Assembly: GCA_017478685.1 (NCBI GenBank) | Contig: JAFVDC010000110.1 | Coordinates: 1 to 10,341, forward strand | DNA length: 10,341 nt | Direction: 5' to 3' | Source: Bacteroidales bacterium | GTDB lineage: Bacteria > Bacteroidota > Bacteroidia > Bacteroidales > UBA932 | Part shown: in pieces, positions 1 through 8,064 of the stretch | Layout of the letters: the number at the start of each line of letters is the position of its first letter | Numbering within the stretch: position 1 is the first letter of the stretch | The notes under the pieces: generated by a model | Database searches by the model: none | Told to the model about the DNA's origin: nothing | The model's input: the letters and a program-made list of their open reading frames with translations, nothing else | Translations under genes and position numbers: made by a program

Positions 1-639
1 CTCGAGGAAGACATCACAAACCAGGCCGGTAAAACCGGTGAGAAGCACGTCCTTGCTTTCTACGGCGCCCTTGAGGCTCCTTTCGTAAGCGAGTACGTAC
101 ACTTCAATGGCAAGCTTGGCGCCATTGTGGCTTTCAACAAGGAAGTTCCCCAGGAGATTGCCCGCGGTATCGCCATGCAGGTCGCTTCCATGAACCCTGT
201 AGCCGTAGACGCCGAGTCTGTTCCCGCAGAGGTCATTGAGAGCGAGCGCACAGTTGCCATCCAGAAGACCAAGGACGAGCAAGTACAGAAGGCAGTTGAC
301 AACGCCCTCAAGAAGGCCGGCATCAACCCCGCCCACGTAGACAGCGAAGACCACATCGAGTCCAACACCGCTAAGGGTTGGCTCACTGCAGAGCAGGCAC
401 AGCAGGCCCGCGAAATCATTGCCAAGGTTGGCGCAGAGACCCTTGAGTCCCTCTCCAAGAAAGAGCAGATGATCAACGGTATTGTAAACGGCCGTATCCA
501 GAAGTTCCTTAAGGAGAACACCCTTATGAACCAGGAATACCAGCTCTCCGACGACAAAGCCACCGTCGCTGCCGCCCTCAAGGCTGCCGACGCAGATGCA
601 AAGGTCCTTTCCTTCAAGCGCTTCTCACTTTCGGACTAA
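1..639 (+). CDS. tsf: Translation elongation factor Ts, C-terminal part (5' end outside window)
   Basis: EF-Ts is the cytoplasmic guanine-nucleotide exchange factor that regenerates EF-Tu-GTP during translation. The frame is open from base 1, before any start codon, so the first third of the protein lies to the left of the window; 212 residues are present. Visible family marks are the core-domain segment AMQVASMNPVAV, followed by a stretch of the VPAEVIESER type, and the C-terminal module IVNGRIQKFLKEN with the ending FKRFSLSD. Between them is a helical segment of about 50 residues (around KKAGINPAHVDSEDH and KGWLTAEQAQQAREI) that is absent from E. coli EF-Ts and, from memory, typical of the longer Bacteroidota form. 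The gene normally follows rpsB in a ribosomal operon. A strong terminator 26 bp after the TAA stop shows it is the last gene of its transcript. The identification is firm; only the 5' end is missing. Confidence 0.96.
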   Translation, partial: LEEDITNQAGKTGEKHVLAFYGALEAPFVSEYVHFNGKLGAIVAFNKEVPQEIARGIAMQVASMNPVAVDAESVPAEVIESERTVAIQKTKDEQVQKAVDNALKKAGINPAHVDSEDHIESNTAKGWLTAEQAQQAREIIAKVGAETLESLSKKEQMINGIVNGRIQKFLKENTLMNQEYQLSDDKATVAAALKAADADAKVLSFKRFSLSD

Positions 640-665
640 GGCCTTAATCCGAAACAAATCGAAAC

Positions 666-697
666 AAAAAACGACATCCAAAAGGGTGTCGTTTTTT
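666..697 (+). terminator. Rho-independent terminator of the tsf transcript
   Basis: A 14-bp stem (666-679 pairing with 684-697) has a 4-base AAAA loop. The GC-containing core ACGACATCC pairs with GGGTGTCGT with one T-G wobble. The A-run in the 5' arm and the T-run in the 3' arm complete an intrinsic terminator right after tsf. Because of the A/T symmetry it could also stop transcription on the minus strand. Confidence 0.93.
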
Positions 698-704
698 CGT
701 TTAC

Positions 705-735
705 TTTGCAATCGAAACAAATTTTTATATATTTG
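705..735 (+). promoter_or_regulatory. Bacteroidota sigma-ABfr type promoter for the large lipoprotein gene
   Basis: TTTG at 705-708 fits the -33 box, and TATATTTG at 728-735 fits the -7 consensus TAnnTTTG exactly. They are 19 bases apart, within the usual spacing for Bacteroidota housekeeping promoters. Transcription should start near 740-743, leaving a leader of about 52-55 bases before the ATG at 795. That leader has no Shine-Dalgarno sequence and ends in an A-rich tract (AACCAAAAAATTTAACAA), as expected in this phylum. The promoter lies just after the tsf terminator, so the lipoprotein gene is an independent unit. Confidence 0.82.
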
Positions 736-794
736 TGTTTGACTTACTAAACCACCGAACACCTTAACATCTTAATAACCAAAAAATTTAACAA

Positions 795-3700
795 ATGAAA
801 AGAGTTCTTAAAGCATTTGCCTTTGCAGCTGCAATAGTGGTTGCATTGGTATCCTGTAAGAAGGAAGACCAGCCCAAAGAGGTTGCCCTTACAGGCATTG
901 AACTGAACGCAACAACCCAGACTCTTCAGGTTGGCCAGGAGTTCCAGCTCACGGTCACCTACAAGCCTGAGAATGCTACCAGCAAGCCCGCTGCAACTTG
1001 GGCATCCGATGCTCCCGCAGTGGCTACCGTAGACGGCGGCAAGGTAGTAGCAGTTGCTGCAGGTACGGCCAAGATCACCGCTACGGTGGGCACATTCACG
1101 GCCGAGTGCGCAATTACAGTTGCATCTGCGGAAGAAGAAATCCTTCCCGTAGAGGGCAATTCGGCCTGGTCTGTCATTGGCGCCCTTCTTGGTAAATCCT
1201 GGGACACCGACTTTGTCTGCGCGGAAGAGAACGGAGCATTCGTCCTCAAGAACGTGAAACTTGCCAAGGGCAACGAGATCAAGTTCCGCAAGGACAAAGC
1301 TTGGGACGTCAACCGCGGTATCAACAAGGAAAATGAGGCCGCAGAACTCGCCGCCGGTACTCCTACCAAGGCTATCCAGGGTGGTGGCAACATCATCATT
1401 CCCGCAGACGGCATCTATGACCTCTACTATTTCGCTGAGAAAGAGGCTATCGTGTATGTGGCTAAGGACGCAACTCTCCCTGAAATTCCCAATTTCGCTG
1501 AAGAGACCCCCACTGATTTCACCAGCCCTGACTGGGCATCTGTTGTTGCTGTCACCGAAGGTAACCACACCTTCAAGTTCACCAAGGACTCCGAGTACGC
1601 ATACTTCTACACCGAAAGACCCAGAGACGATCGCTTCAATGAGCTTTGGGGAGATGGCAAGGGCTATGTCTACTTTGCATTTGACGTAGACGGAGACGAG
1701 ACCAATGGCGAAACCCTTAACGACAATGGTCCTTTTGACTACATCGCTTTCATTTACTGCTTCGGCGGCAGCGCTGACGCTCCTGTGATTGGTATCAACG
1801 TTGACGGTGGTGTAGCCCCCGGATCATACACCCTTGCCAATGTTATTGCAAAGGGTACCGTAGATGATAACGGCCTCAAACTTGAGTATCGCGTTCCCCT
1901 CGCAGACCTCCCTCAGTTCCCTGAAAAGTTTACCGTAACTTCTTGGGGTAACAAGAGCCTGTCAAAGGTTGTCTATCCTTATCCCTATGAGGCTCCCGCC
2001 GCCCCTGCAGTAGCTACTTGGACAGAGGCCGAAGCCGCCGGTGCAATCCACTTCTTCCAGCACAGGGCCGGGAGTGGCTGGAATCCTACCATCTATGATA
2101 ACATGGAAGGTGATGCGGATGCTTTTGATAATCTCACTGTCGCCAATGGCGTCTACACAGTATCATATACAGAAGCTTCCGACGAGCGTTGGCAGAGCCA
2201 GTTCTATATGCGTCCCAATCCTGCAAAGGCAACGCTGCCCCTGAAGGCCGGTAAGAATTATCTTGTTTCCTTGACCTTCAAGGCCAATGCAACTTTTGCT
2301 GCATTTGCAAAACTCACTCAGTATGGGGATGCTGCTCCTAAGCACGAAGGCGCTACTCTTCAGGAGTGGGCCAATATCCCGCTTGAGGCAGGAGTTGAGA
2401 AAACTCTAGCTTATGTTATCGAAGGCGTAGATTGCGGCAATGTCAACTTTACTCTTGACTTCGGCACACACCCTGAGAATACTACGGTTGAGATTTCCAA
2501 TGTGAAAGTTGAAGAAACAGACCAGCCCGTCGGCCCCATTGGTGATGAGCCTGGTGTCATAGATCTCGACTGGGACTACACTCCCAGCGCAGAGTATCTG
2601 GCCGAAAGCAATCTCTGGAAGGCCGTGGATGGCAGCAAGGTTGGATTCTTCTACCATTACCCCGCCGCTGGTTTTGAAGCTGTAACTTCCGATTCTTATG
2701 AACGTCTCACTTTCAAGGAGTCTACATATGTTCTGGATATGGCTAAGGCAACCGGCAGTACCTGGGAAAATCAGCTGTTCATCTATCCTAAGGAAGGAAG
2801 TTTCATCGCCCTTGATCCTGCCAAGACATATAAGGTAAAGATCACTGTATGCAGCAATGCCGACTACTACGGCCCGTTCATTAAACTCAGTACATACAAT
2901 CCGGATTCAGCAAATCACGAAGGTGCAGAAATGTGGGCACTGACAGGTTGGCCGGAACTTATTAATTTCAAAGCCGGAGAACCTATTGTAAAGGAAACAG
3001 AGCTCACTGGCAAGGAAGCTCAGAATATTATCTGGATAATGGGTCTTGGTGGCAATCCTGCCAATGCAAAGATTTACATCAAGGACATCATTGTTGAGGA
3101 AGTTAAAGAGCAGGTAACCCTCACAGACCTTAGCACAATCAACGCGTTAGCCGCTAATGCAGACTTCGAGCTCAATGCTATTGTTGCAGCATCTATCAAG
3201 ATATCAGACTCTAATTCTGCCGCTATCGTCACTGATGGAACAAACTGCTTCTACCTGTTCTTCAACCCCGCTTCCAACAATACTTATAAAGTTGGCGACC
3301 TGGTCAATGCAAAGGGTACTATCAGTGTCTACAATCACCTTATCGAGTCTGCAAAGAATCCCACCGTCACTGTTCTTGAAGAGGGCGTAGCAGTTCCCGA
3401 AATAGCACCTAAGGAGATAACTTCATTTGACACATTCCTCAGCACCAATCAGCCCACGGGCCTATATACTGCTACCGGAAAGTATGTTATTGATAACTCC
3501 TACACAAATCTTGTTATTGATGGCTCTACCGCAAAGGGAAGTCTCTCCGATAATATTGATGAAAAGTGGGCTGGTAAGACTGTTAAGGTAACGGGCTGGT
3601 TTACCGGCGCCAACAAGAGCGGTAATATCTGCTATTTAAGAGTTACTGAGATTGAAGAGGTTGCCGCCGCAGGCATCAAGATTGATGGAGACCTTTCTGA

Positions 3701-4181
3701 CTGGGCAGACATTTCAGAACTTGCCAGCACCGGTACCAGTAGAATCCGTTCCTGGAAATTCAGCAGCGACGATGACAACCTCTACTTCTACCTTGTAGTC
3801 AGAAAGAACAGGATGAGAACAGAGTATCCTGTATCAATCGCCATCGACGTAGATGAAAGCGGCTCTTTGTCTGCCGACAACCTTTCTGGAGCAGAATTTC
3901 TGGCAGTCTTCCAGCCCTTCACCAATCCTAGCAGCGGCACACCAACTTGTGTTAATGGTGTAATCAGCTCTGCCAAGATCAATGGAGAAGATGCTACTGT
4001 TTCCATCAAGGCATATGGCGTAGACCCCGATGCTTCCGCAACTGGCGATTCTGCAGACTACTATCTTGAAGTCAGCATTCCCAGAAACACATTCACTGGT
4101 TTCCCTGCAAAGGGTACGGAAGCAAAGATCGGCATAGGTTACGAGTGGTATAAGACTGATTATCAGGCAGTGACCCTGTAA
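795..4181 (+). CDS. Large multidomain surface lipoprotein, probably carbohydrate-binding (Big_2, SusE/F-like, CBM9/DOMON-like, CBM4-like and OB-like domains)
   Basis: This is probably a cell-surface glycan-binding lipoprotein; no catalytic domain is visible in its 1128 residues. The signal peptide ends in lipobox LVS-C21. The following KKED resembles the Bacteroidota lipoprotein export signal, which implies display outside the outer membrane. Domains by eye: Big_2 Ig-like fold 28-110 (TWASDAPAVATVD, VVAVAAGTAKITATV); SusE/SusF-like starch-binding-type domain 124-225 (WSVIGALLGKSW, IKFRKDKAWDVNRG, GGGNIIIPADGIYDLY); CBM9/DOMON-like sandwich about 240-397 (FAFDVDGDETNGE, RVPLADLP, SWGNKS); two CBM4-like jelly rolls about 405-575 and 590-771, which resemble each other (KNYLVSLTFKAN against KTYKVKITVCSN; each ends in a V/I-x-V-E-E strand); two OB-like folds about 774-870 and 880-956 (YKVGDLVNAKGTISVYNHL; AGKTVKVTGWF); and a C-terminal CBM9/DOMON-like domain 957-1128 opening with GIKIDGDLSDWADI. 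It has its own promoter and terminator. The ligand cannot be read from the sequence. A beta-galactosidase and a second SusE/F-like lipoprotein nearby make a glycan ligand plausible. Domain names are by resemblance only. Confidence 0.88.
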   Translation: MKRVLKAFAFAAAIVVALVSCKKEDQPKEVALTGIELNATTQTLQVGQEFQLTVTYKPENATSKPAATWASDAPAVATVDGGKVVAVAAGTAKITATVGTFTAECAITVASAEEEILPVEGNSAWSVIGALLGKSWDTDFVCAEENGAFVLKNVKLAKGNEIKFRKDKAWDVNRGINKENEAAELAAGTPTKAIQGGGNIIIPADGIYDLYYFAEKEAIVYVAKDATLPEIPNFAEETPTDFTSPDWASVVAVTEGNHTFKFTKDSEYAYFYTERPRDDRFNELWGDGKGYVYFAFDVDGDETNGETLNDNGPFDYIAFIYCFGGSADAPVIGINVDGGVAPGSYTLANVIAKGTVDDNGLKLEYRVPLADLPQFPEKFTVTSWGNKSLSKVVYPYPYEAPAAPAVATWTEAEAAGAIHFFQHRAGSGWNPTIYDNMEGDADAFDNLTVANGVYTVSYTEASDERWQSQFYMRPNPAKATLPLKAGKNYLVSLTFKANATFAAFAKLTQYGDAAPKHEGATLQEWANIPLEAGVEKTLAYVIEGVDCGNVNFTLDFGTHPENTTVEISNVKVEETDQPVGPIGDEPGVIDLDWDYTPSAEYLAESNLWKAVDGSKVGFFYHYPAAGFEAVTSDSYERLTFKESTYVLDMAKATGSTWENQLFIYPKEGSFIALDPAKTYKVKITVCSNADYYGPFIKLSTYNPDSANHEGAEMWALTGWPELINFKAGEPIVKETELTGKEAQNIIWIMGLGGNPANAKIYIKDIIVEEVKEQVTLTDLSTINALAANADFELNAIVAASIKISDSNSAAIVTDGTNCFYLFFNPASNNTYKVGDLVNAKGTISVYNHLIESAKNPTVTVLEEGVAVPEIAPKEITSFDTFLSTNQPTGLYTATGKYVIDNSYTNLVIDGSTAKGSLSDNIDEKWAGKTVKVTGWFTGANKSGNICYLRVTEIEEVAAAGIKIDGDLSDWADISELASTGTSRIRSWKFSSDDDNLYFYLVVRKNRMRTEYPVSIAIDVDESGSLSADNLSGAEFLAVFQPFTNPSSGTPTCVNGVISSAKINGEDATVSIKAYGVDPDASATGDSADYYLEVSIPRNTFTGFPAKGTEAKIGIGYEWYKTDYQAVTL

Positions 4182-4206
4182 TCCTTCCATGATTCAGTAC
4201 AAAAAC

Positions 4207-4245
4207 AGAGGGTGACCGTTTGGGTCACCCTCTCGTTTTATTTTT
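4207..4245 (+). terminator. Intrinsic terminator of the large lipoprotein gene
   Basis: A perfect 11-bp GC-rich stem, AGAGGGTGACC (4207-4217) pairing with GGTCACCCTCT (4223-4233), has a 5-base loop and is followed by the T-rich tail CGTTTTATTTTT. It begins 25 bases after the TAA stop of the large lipoprotein. Confidence 0.93.
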
Positions 4246-4247
4246 AG

Positions 4248-4460
4248 AGAAATCTCTTACTCAACCTTGGTGAGGGGGAATTTGCCGTCGGAACCAGCTT
4301 CAGCGCCAATGGCAAGTATGATAAAGATATCGTAGAGATAGAGTTCTCAATCCCTCGTGCCGACCTCCCCGAAATTCCGGCATCTGAAATTACTGTCTAT
4401 TCTTGGGAAAACAAGTCTGGAGAGAACATGAAGAACACTCCTCTCAAGATAACCCTTTAA
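4248..4460 (+). pseudogene. Decayed 3' fragment of a paralogous CBM9/DOMON-like domain
   Basis: The frame that ends at TAA 4458-4460 is open back to about 4248 but has no plausible start: the only in-frame ATG is 14 codons before the stop. The translation carries SIPRADLPEIP and then VYSWENKS. These match RVPLADLPQFP and VTSWGNKS in the internal CBM9/DOMON-like domain of the large lipoprotein (about residues 366-388). SIPR also matches VSIPRNTF near that protein's own C-terminus. Like the large protein, the fragment stops shortly after this domain with a terminal leucine. It is therefore the last 65-70 residues of a related protein, cut off at its 5' side by the terminator of the upstream gene, and probably not expressed. 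Likely origins are a partial tandem duplication or the remains of an older 3' end after domain exchange. Confidence 0.8.
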
Positions 4461-4474
4461 AAGAACTCTTCAAT

Positions 4475-4512
4475 AAAAAAGAGGCTGATCCAAAGTGGTC
4501 AGCCTCTTTTTT
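4475..4512. terminator. Bidirectional terminator between converging genes
   Basis: A 16-bp stem (4475-4490 with 4497-4512) has a 6-base loop. The core GAGGCTGATC pairs with GGTCAGCCTC (one T-G wobble), with AAAAAA on the left and TTTTTT on the right. It follows the pseudogene stop on the plus strand. It also begins 15 bases beyond the TAA of the minus-strand lipoprotein gene, so it can end transcription from both sides. Confidence 0.92.
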
Positions 4513-4526
4513 GATCAAATAAAAAA

Positions 4527-4982
4527 TTATTTGCTGAGAGTAATAGTGTTCTTAAGACGGTCGAAAGTGATAGTGTAGGTGCCATCCTCAGGAACAGAGA
4601 GGTTTTTGCCGTTGTGTACAACGTGAAGAGCCTGACCAATAGTAACGGCGAAAGGTTCTACATCACCTTCTGCGCCGCGGTTGACTTCCCATTTTTCATC
4701 GAAACGGAGTTTGAACTGATCTGTGGTTTTAAGTTCAACGCCGGAGACAGTGTAGGTGTCACCAGAGGCGGTAAGCTCTACGTCGAAATCCCAGTTGTGA
4801 CCACCGAAAGCGCCAATGAGAGTCCATTTTCCTGCGGGAGCGGGATCTTCGGCGGGAGTTTCGTCCTGCTTCTGCTCTTCTTTCTGTTCTTCCTGTTTCT
4901 GGTCCTGAGCGGGCTTCTGGCAAGCTACTGCAACTGCTGCAGCGGCAAATGCTACAAGTGCGAATTTGAAAACTTTTTTCAT
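4527..4982 (-). CDS. Small SusE/SusF-like lipoprotein
   Basis: A 151-residue lipoprotein with a signal peptide ending in lipobox VAVA-C21. A low-complexity linker of Q, E, K, D and P follows to about residue 50, then a single compact beta domain (52-150). That domain matches the SusE/F-like domain of the large lipoprotein motif by motif: WTLIGAFGGHNWDFD against WSVIGALLGKSWDTD; KLRFDEKWEVNRG against IKFRKDKAWDVNRG; NGKNLSVPEDGTYTITF against GGNIIIPADGIYDLYYF. In the Sus family these domains bind starch or other glycans at the outer membrane, so a glycan-binding role is inferred. The residues right after the Cys (QKPAQDQ) are less like the surface-export signal, so surface exposure is less certain. 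The ATG is preceded by an A/T-rich leader without Shine-Dalgarno, and a -7 box lies about 62 bases upstream. It lies downstream of and on the same strand as the beta-galactosidase gene, 94 bases away, but appears to have its own promoter. Confidence 0.87.
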   Translation of the reverse strand: MKKVFKFALVAFAAAAVAVACQKPAQDQKQEEQKEEQKQDETPAEDPAPAGKWTLIGAFGGHNWDFDVELTASGDTYTVSGVELKTTDQFKLRFDEKWEVNRGAEGDVEPFAVTIGQALHVVHNGKNLSVPEDGTYTITFDRLKNTITLSK

Positions 4983-5043
4983 TTTCTTAATTAAAATAAT
5001 TGGTTAATGGTTTAAATTCAGGTTTGGTTTAAGTAACGGACCG

Positions 5044-5051
5044 CAAATATA
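5044..5051 (-). promoter_or_regulatory. -7 box (TATATTTG) for the small lipoprotein gene
   Basis: Read on the minus strand, 5051-5044 is TATATTTG, an exact TAnnTTTG match and identical to the box in front of the large lipoprotein. It sits in the 94-base gap after the beta-galactosidase stop and predicts a leader of about 55 bases. No TTTG is seen at the expected -33 position (near 5071-5076), so only half of the promoter is supported. Confidence 0.6.
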
Positions 5052-5076
5052 GTAAAAAAGGTTTTTCGGTGTGTTT

Positions 5077-8037
5077 CTAATATACAGTTTTTACCGGTTT
5101 TTTGGATGGAATGAGCGTAAAGCTGTATGAATAGCTCTCTGTGCTCCACAGGGTGTAGGCTGGTTCAGGGCGTGCGCCCCAGCTGTCGTAGCCTCCGATT
5201 CCGCTCATCTTGTAGTCTACTGAAACCTCCGTGAAATCGCGGAAAGGAACGTCCGTGACATGGGTCTGGCTCTTGGTGATGCCGCCGTCAAGGTCTTCAA
5301 TGGTCTGCCTCAGGGCGTTGAACTCAAAGAGTCCCTGGACGGTGAGGCCGCCTATGCTGAGCCAGTTCACGTCTGTGTGGTGACCGCATTCCTGGGGCCT
5401 TACATAAGGATAGTACTCCTTTGAAGCGGCGCTATTGTAGATACTCTTGAAGGTGCATGAACTCCTGTCCCAGTAATTCTCCAGAGGGCCCCGGCCGAAG
5501 TATTTGAACTCGTCATCGGCCACACGGAAGCGGATGCCAAGGCGGGGGATCTCAACGCCTTTGAGGGCAGGTTGGGCCTTTGTTTCAACCTCTATCTTGA
5601 GGACGCCGTCCGGGAACACTGTCCATACTTCCTTGCCCCTTACGCCTTCACCTTCAACCGTGATACGCACGGTGCCTTCGGCTTCTTCGGCCGAAACGGA
5701 AACGGGCTTCCAGGCTTCCTTGTACGTGGCGGTTCTCTGAGGGGCCAGGTTGCCGTAATCGTTGTCTATGGGGGCGCGCCAGAAGTTCGGCCTGATGCCG
5801 AATTCTGGGTCAATCATGTCCTTGCCCTTTACCTTCCAGCTCTTTACCACGCCCTCTTCCTTGTCAAAGACAAGTTCCACCTTCTGGCCGCGCACCACAA
5901 TGCGGGTGTCACCGTCCGTGAAGTCCACGTGGCGGTTTACAATGGCTTTTTTAGGGGCCGAAGTATCCTTGATGAAGATTTCGTCGCAGGCGCCTTCCGT
6001 GGTGAAGAAGATGCGGTACTGTCCGGGCTTTTTCATGCGGGGAAGACGAACCTTGAATTCCTGGTATTCCTGAGGGGCCACATTCAGTTTCACCTTGCCC
6101 CTTGCAAGGAAGATTTTCTTGCCGTCGCGCTCTACCCACCACTTTATCTTCTGGCCGCTGAGCTTTGTGAAGTAGAAGCGGTTGAACACCTGGAACACGC
6201 CCTTTTCAAGGTCCTTGGCGCTTACGGAGATGTTCTGGTACTGGTGCTTTACCTCATAGAAGGCGGGATGGGGATCGCGGTCCGGGCCCACGATGCCGTT
6301 GCAGCAGAAGTTGCCGTCGGACGGGGGATTCACGCCGTAGTCTCCGCCATAAGTCCAGCCGCGCTCCTTGTCATAGAGGCCCTGGTCCACCCAGTCCCAG
6401 ATAAAGCCGCCCTGGAGGTGGACATGGGCATAGAACTGGTCCCACATGAGGTCCAGGGAGCCGTTGGAGTTGCCCATTGCGTGGGTGTATTCGCAGAGCG
6501 CTATGGGACGTTCTCCGTAGGTTTCGCCCATCTTCTTGAGCCACCTGGTGTCCGGGTACATGGGGTTGATGAAGTCCGTGTTGTGCTGGAATTCGGCCCT
6601 CTCATATACTACAGGCCTGTTCTGGCCGTCCTTTTCAAGGGCCTTTAGGATCTTGTAGGTCTCGTAGAAGTTGACGCCGTTTCCGGCTTCGTTGCCAAGG
6701 GAGAGGATGGTTACGCAGGGGTAGTTGGCCGTACGCCTGTACATGTTGAGGGTGCGGTCTATGTGCTTTGTCATCCATTCCGGCTTGTTGCCGAGGGTCT
6801 GGCTCAAGTCATAGCCCATTCCGTGGCTTTCTATGTTGGCTTCGTCGTAGACATAGAAACCAAGGGAGTCGCAGAGCTCGTAGAACTCGCGGGGCTGGGG
6901 ATAATGGCAGGTGCGGATGGAGTTGATGTTGGCCTCCTTCATGAGGAGAAGGTCTTCAAGGATGTTCTGCTTTGTGGTGTAGTGGCCGGTGTAGGGGTTG
7001 TGCTCGTGCATGTTCACGCCCTTGAACTTTACCGGCTGGCCGTTTACAAGGAAGGCGTGGACCATCCTGCCGTCGGTGTCGGGGACCTCCTTTATTTCCA
7101 GCCTCCTGAAGCCCACGTGGAAGCGGGTGTATTCTCCGTTCACCCTTAGGAGAAGGGTGTAGAGTTCCGGGGTTTCGGCCGTCCATTTGCGTACGGCGGG
7201 AATGGTGTCCGTGACGGTTGCCATGGAGCCGCTGAACTCGAAGACGGCGTCGGCAACGGCCTTGCCGTCCTTGTCAAGAAGCTCGTAGAACACCTCTACA
7301 GGGGTGCTTGAGCGCATCTTGAGCTTGAAAATGCCGGTTTCAAGGTCTTCGGCCAGGGTGGAAATCACGCTGAAGTCGAAGCCCGTGTGGGATTTCTCGC
7401 TGGAGAGGTAAACGTCGCGCTCTATGCCGCTGATGCGCCAGAAGTCCTGGTCCTCAAGGTAAGAGGCGGCGGTGTAGCGGTAAATCTTGAGTTTGAGGTC
7501 ATTCTCCCCGGGCTTCAGGTACTTGGTGATATTGTAGCGGTGAAGGCTCTTGGAGTCCTCTCCGTAGCCCACTTCCTGTCCGTTCACATACACGTATGTG
7601 CCGCTTTTTGTGGCGCAGAGGTTTAGGAATACCTCGCGGCCGTTCCAGCTCTCGGGCACCGTGAAAGTGCGGTGATACACCCCGGCGGGGAAAGCCTCCG
7701 GCAGCTGCGGGGGCTGGGGATTCACCGGGCAGAAGTCGTAGGGGATATTGGTGTAGATTGCAGTGCCGAAGCCCTGGATTTCCCAGTTTCCGGGAACCTT
7801 TATCTTGTCCCAGCTCTGGGGCTCCATAGTGAGATTATGGTAGTCTTCAAAGTACTTGAAGTCCCATGTTCCGTTAAGGTCCACATAGTTTTCGCTTTGG
7901 CGGAAACCTTTCCGGAGTGCGTCTTCACGGTTTGCATAATAGATTACTTCGGTGCGCTTTGTCTCTGCGTTTACGGAAGTTGCCTGCATGTCCTGCCAAA
8001 GGGGAAGGACCGCGGCGGCTAAAAGTAGTAAATTCAT
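5077..8037 (-). CDS. Secreted GH2 beta-galactosidase, LacZ type
   Basis: A glycoside hydrolase family 2 enzyme that releases terminal beta-galactose from lactose or galactose-capped glycans. At 986 residues it is close to E. coli LacZ (about 1024). Order by motif: N-terminal jelly roll (VPGNWEIQGFGTAIYTN), Ig-like domain, TIM barrel (GVNMHEHNPYTG, IRTCHYPQPREFYELCD, YDEANIESHGM), and a C-terminal Bgal_small_N beta-sandwich (RPNFWRAPIDNDYGN, YFGRGPLENYWDR). By LacZ homology the acid/base is Glu450 in SLGNEAGNG and the nucleophile Glu516 in LCEYTHAMGNS; WDWVDQG and NGIVGPDRDPHP complete the active-site region, so it should be active. The ATG at 8037 is preferred. The longer reading would begin at TTG 8067, which lies inside the -7 promoter box and so would not be transcribed. 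From 8037 the protein begins MNLLLLAAAVLPLW, a hydrophobic signal-like segment with no basic n-region, suggesting export to the periplasm or beyond. The symbol is left empty because Bacteroidota genomes carry many GH2 paralogs with different specificities. Confidence 0.93.
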   Translation of the reverse strand: MNLLLLAAAVLPLWQDMQATSVNAETKRTEVIYYANREDALRKGFRQSENYVDLNGTWDFKYFEDYHNLTMEPQSWDKIKVPGNWEIQGFGTAIYTNIPYDFCPVNPQPPQLPEAFPAGVYHRTFTVPESWNGREVFLNLCATKSGTYVYVNGQEVGYGEDSKSLHRYNITKYLKPGENDLKLKIYRYTAASYLEDQDFWRISGIERDVYLSSEKSHTGFDFSVISTLAEDLETGIFKLKMRSSTPVEVFYELLDKDGKAVADAVFEFSGSMATVTDTIPAVRKWTAETPELYTLLLRVNGEYTRFHVGFRRLEIKEVPDTDGRMVHAFLVNGQPVKFKGVNMHEHNPYTGHYTTKQNILEDLLLMKEANINSIRTCHYPQPREFYELCDSLGFYVYDEANIESHGMGYDLSQTLGNKPEWMTKHIDRTLNMYRRTANYPCVTILSLGNEAGNGVNFYETYKILKALEKDGQNRPVVYERAEFQHNTDFINPMYPDTRWLKKMGETYGERPIALCEYTHAMGNSNGSLDLMWDQFYAHVHLQGGFIWDWVDQGLYDKERGWTYGGDYGVNPPSDGNFCCNGIVGPDRDPHPAFYEVKHQYQNISVSAKDLEKGVFQVFNRFYFTKLSGQKIKWWVERDGKKIFLARGKVKLNVAPQEYQEFKVRLPRMKKPGQYRIFFTTEGACDEIFIKDTSAPKKAIVNRHVDFTDGDTRIVVRGQKVELVFDKEEGVVKSWKVKGKDMIDPEFGIRPNFWRAPIDNDYGNLAPQRTATYKEAWKPVSVSAEEAEGTVRITVEGEGVRGKEVWTVFPDGVLKIEVETKAQPALKGVEIPRLGIRFRVADDEFKYFGRGPLENYWDRSSCTFKSIYNSAASKEYYPYVRPQECGHHTDVNWLSIGGLTVQGLFEFNALRQTIEDLDGGITKSQTHVTDVPFRDFTEVSVDYKMSGIGGYDSWGARPEPAYTLWSTESYSYSFTLIPSKKPVKTVY

Positions 8038-8064
8038 AGTGTGCTTTGTGCGGTTAATATCACA

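Noticed and set aside
747..1568. 273-codon minus-strand open frame opposite the start of the large lipoprotein
   Set aside because: It covers the promoter and lipobox region of a well-supported gene on the other strand and shows only Cys-rich shadow-like composition.
4434..4460. Short frame from the internal ATG near the end of the pseudogene
   Set aside because: It is under ten codons, without start signals, and is simply the end of the decayed domain.
5052..5076. Possible terminator after the beta-galactosidase (AAAAACCTTTTTT on the minus strand)
   Set aside because: The stem is five A-T pairs only, too weak to call; readthrough into the small lipoprotein gene cannot be excluded.
4981..5076. 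Riboswitch or structured RNA in the leader of the small lipoprotein gene
   Set aside because: The gap is short, A/T-rich and without stable stems; a -7 box explains it.
5572..6648. 358-codon plus-strand open frame opposite the beta-galactosidase
   Set aside because: It lies wholly antisense to conserved GH2 catalytic motifs, has no promoter or known domain, and is explained by GC-rich codon bias of the real gene.
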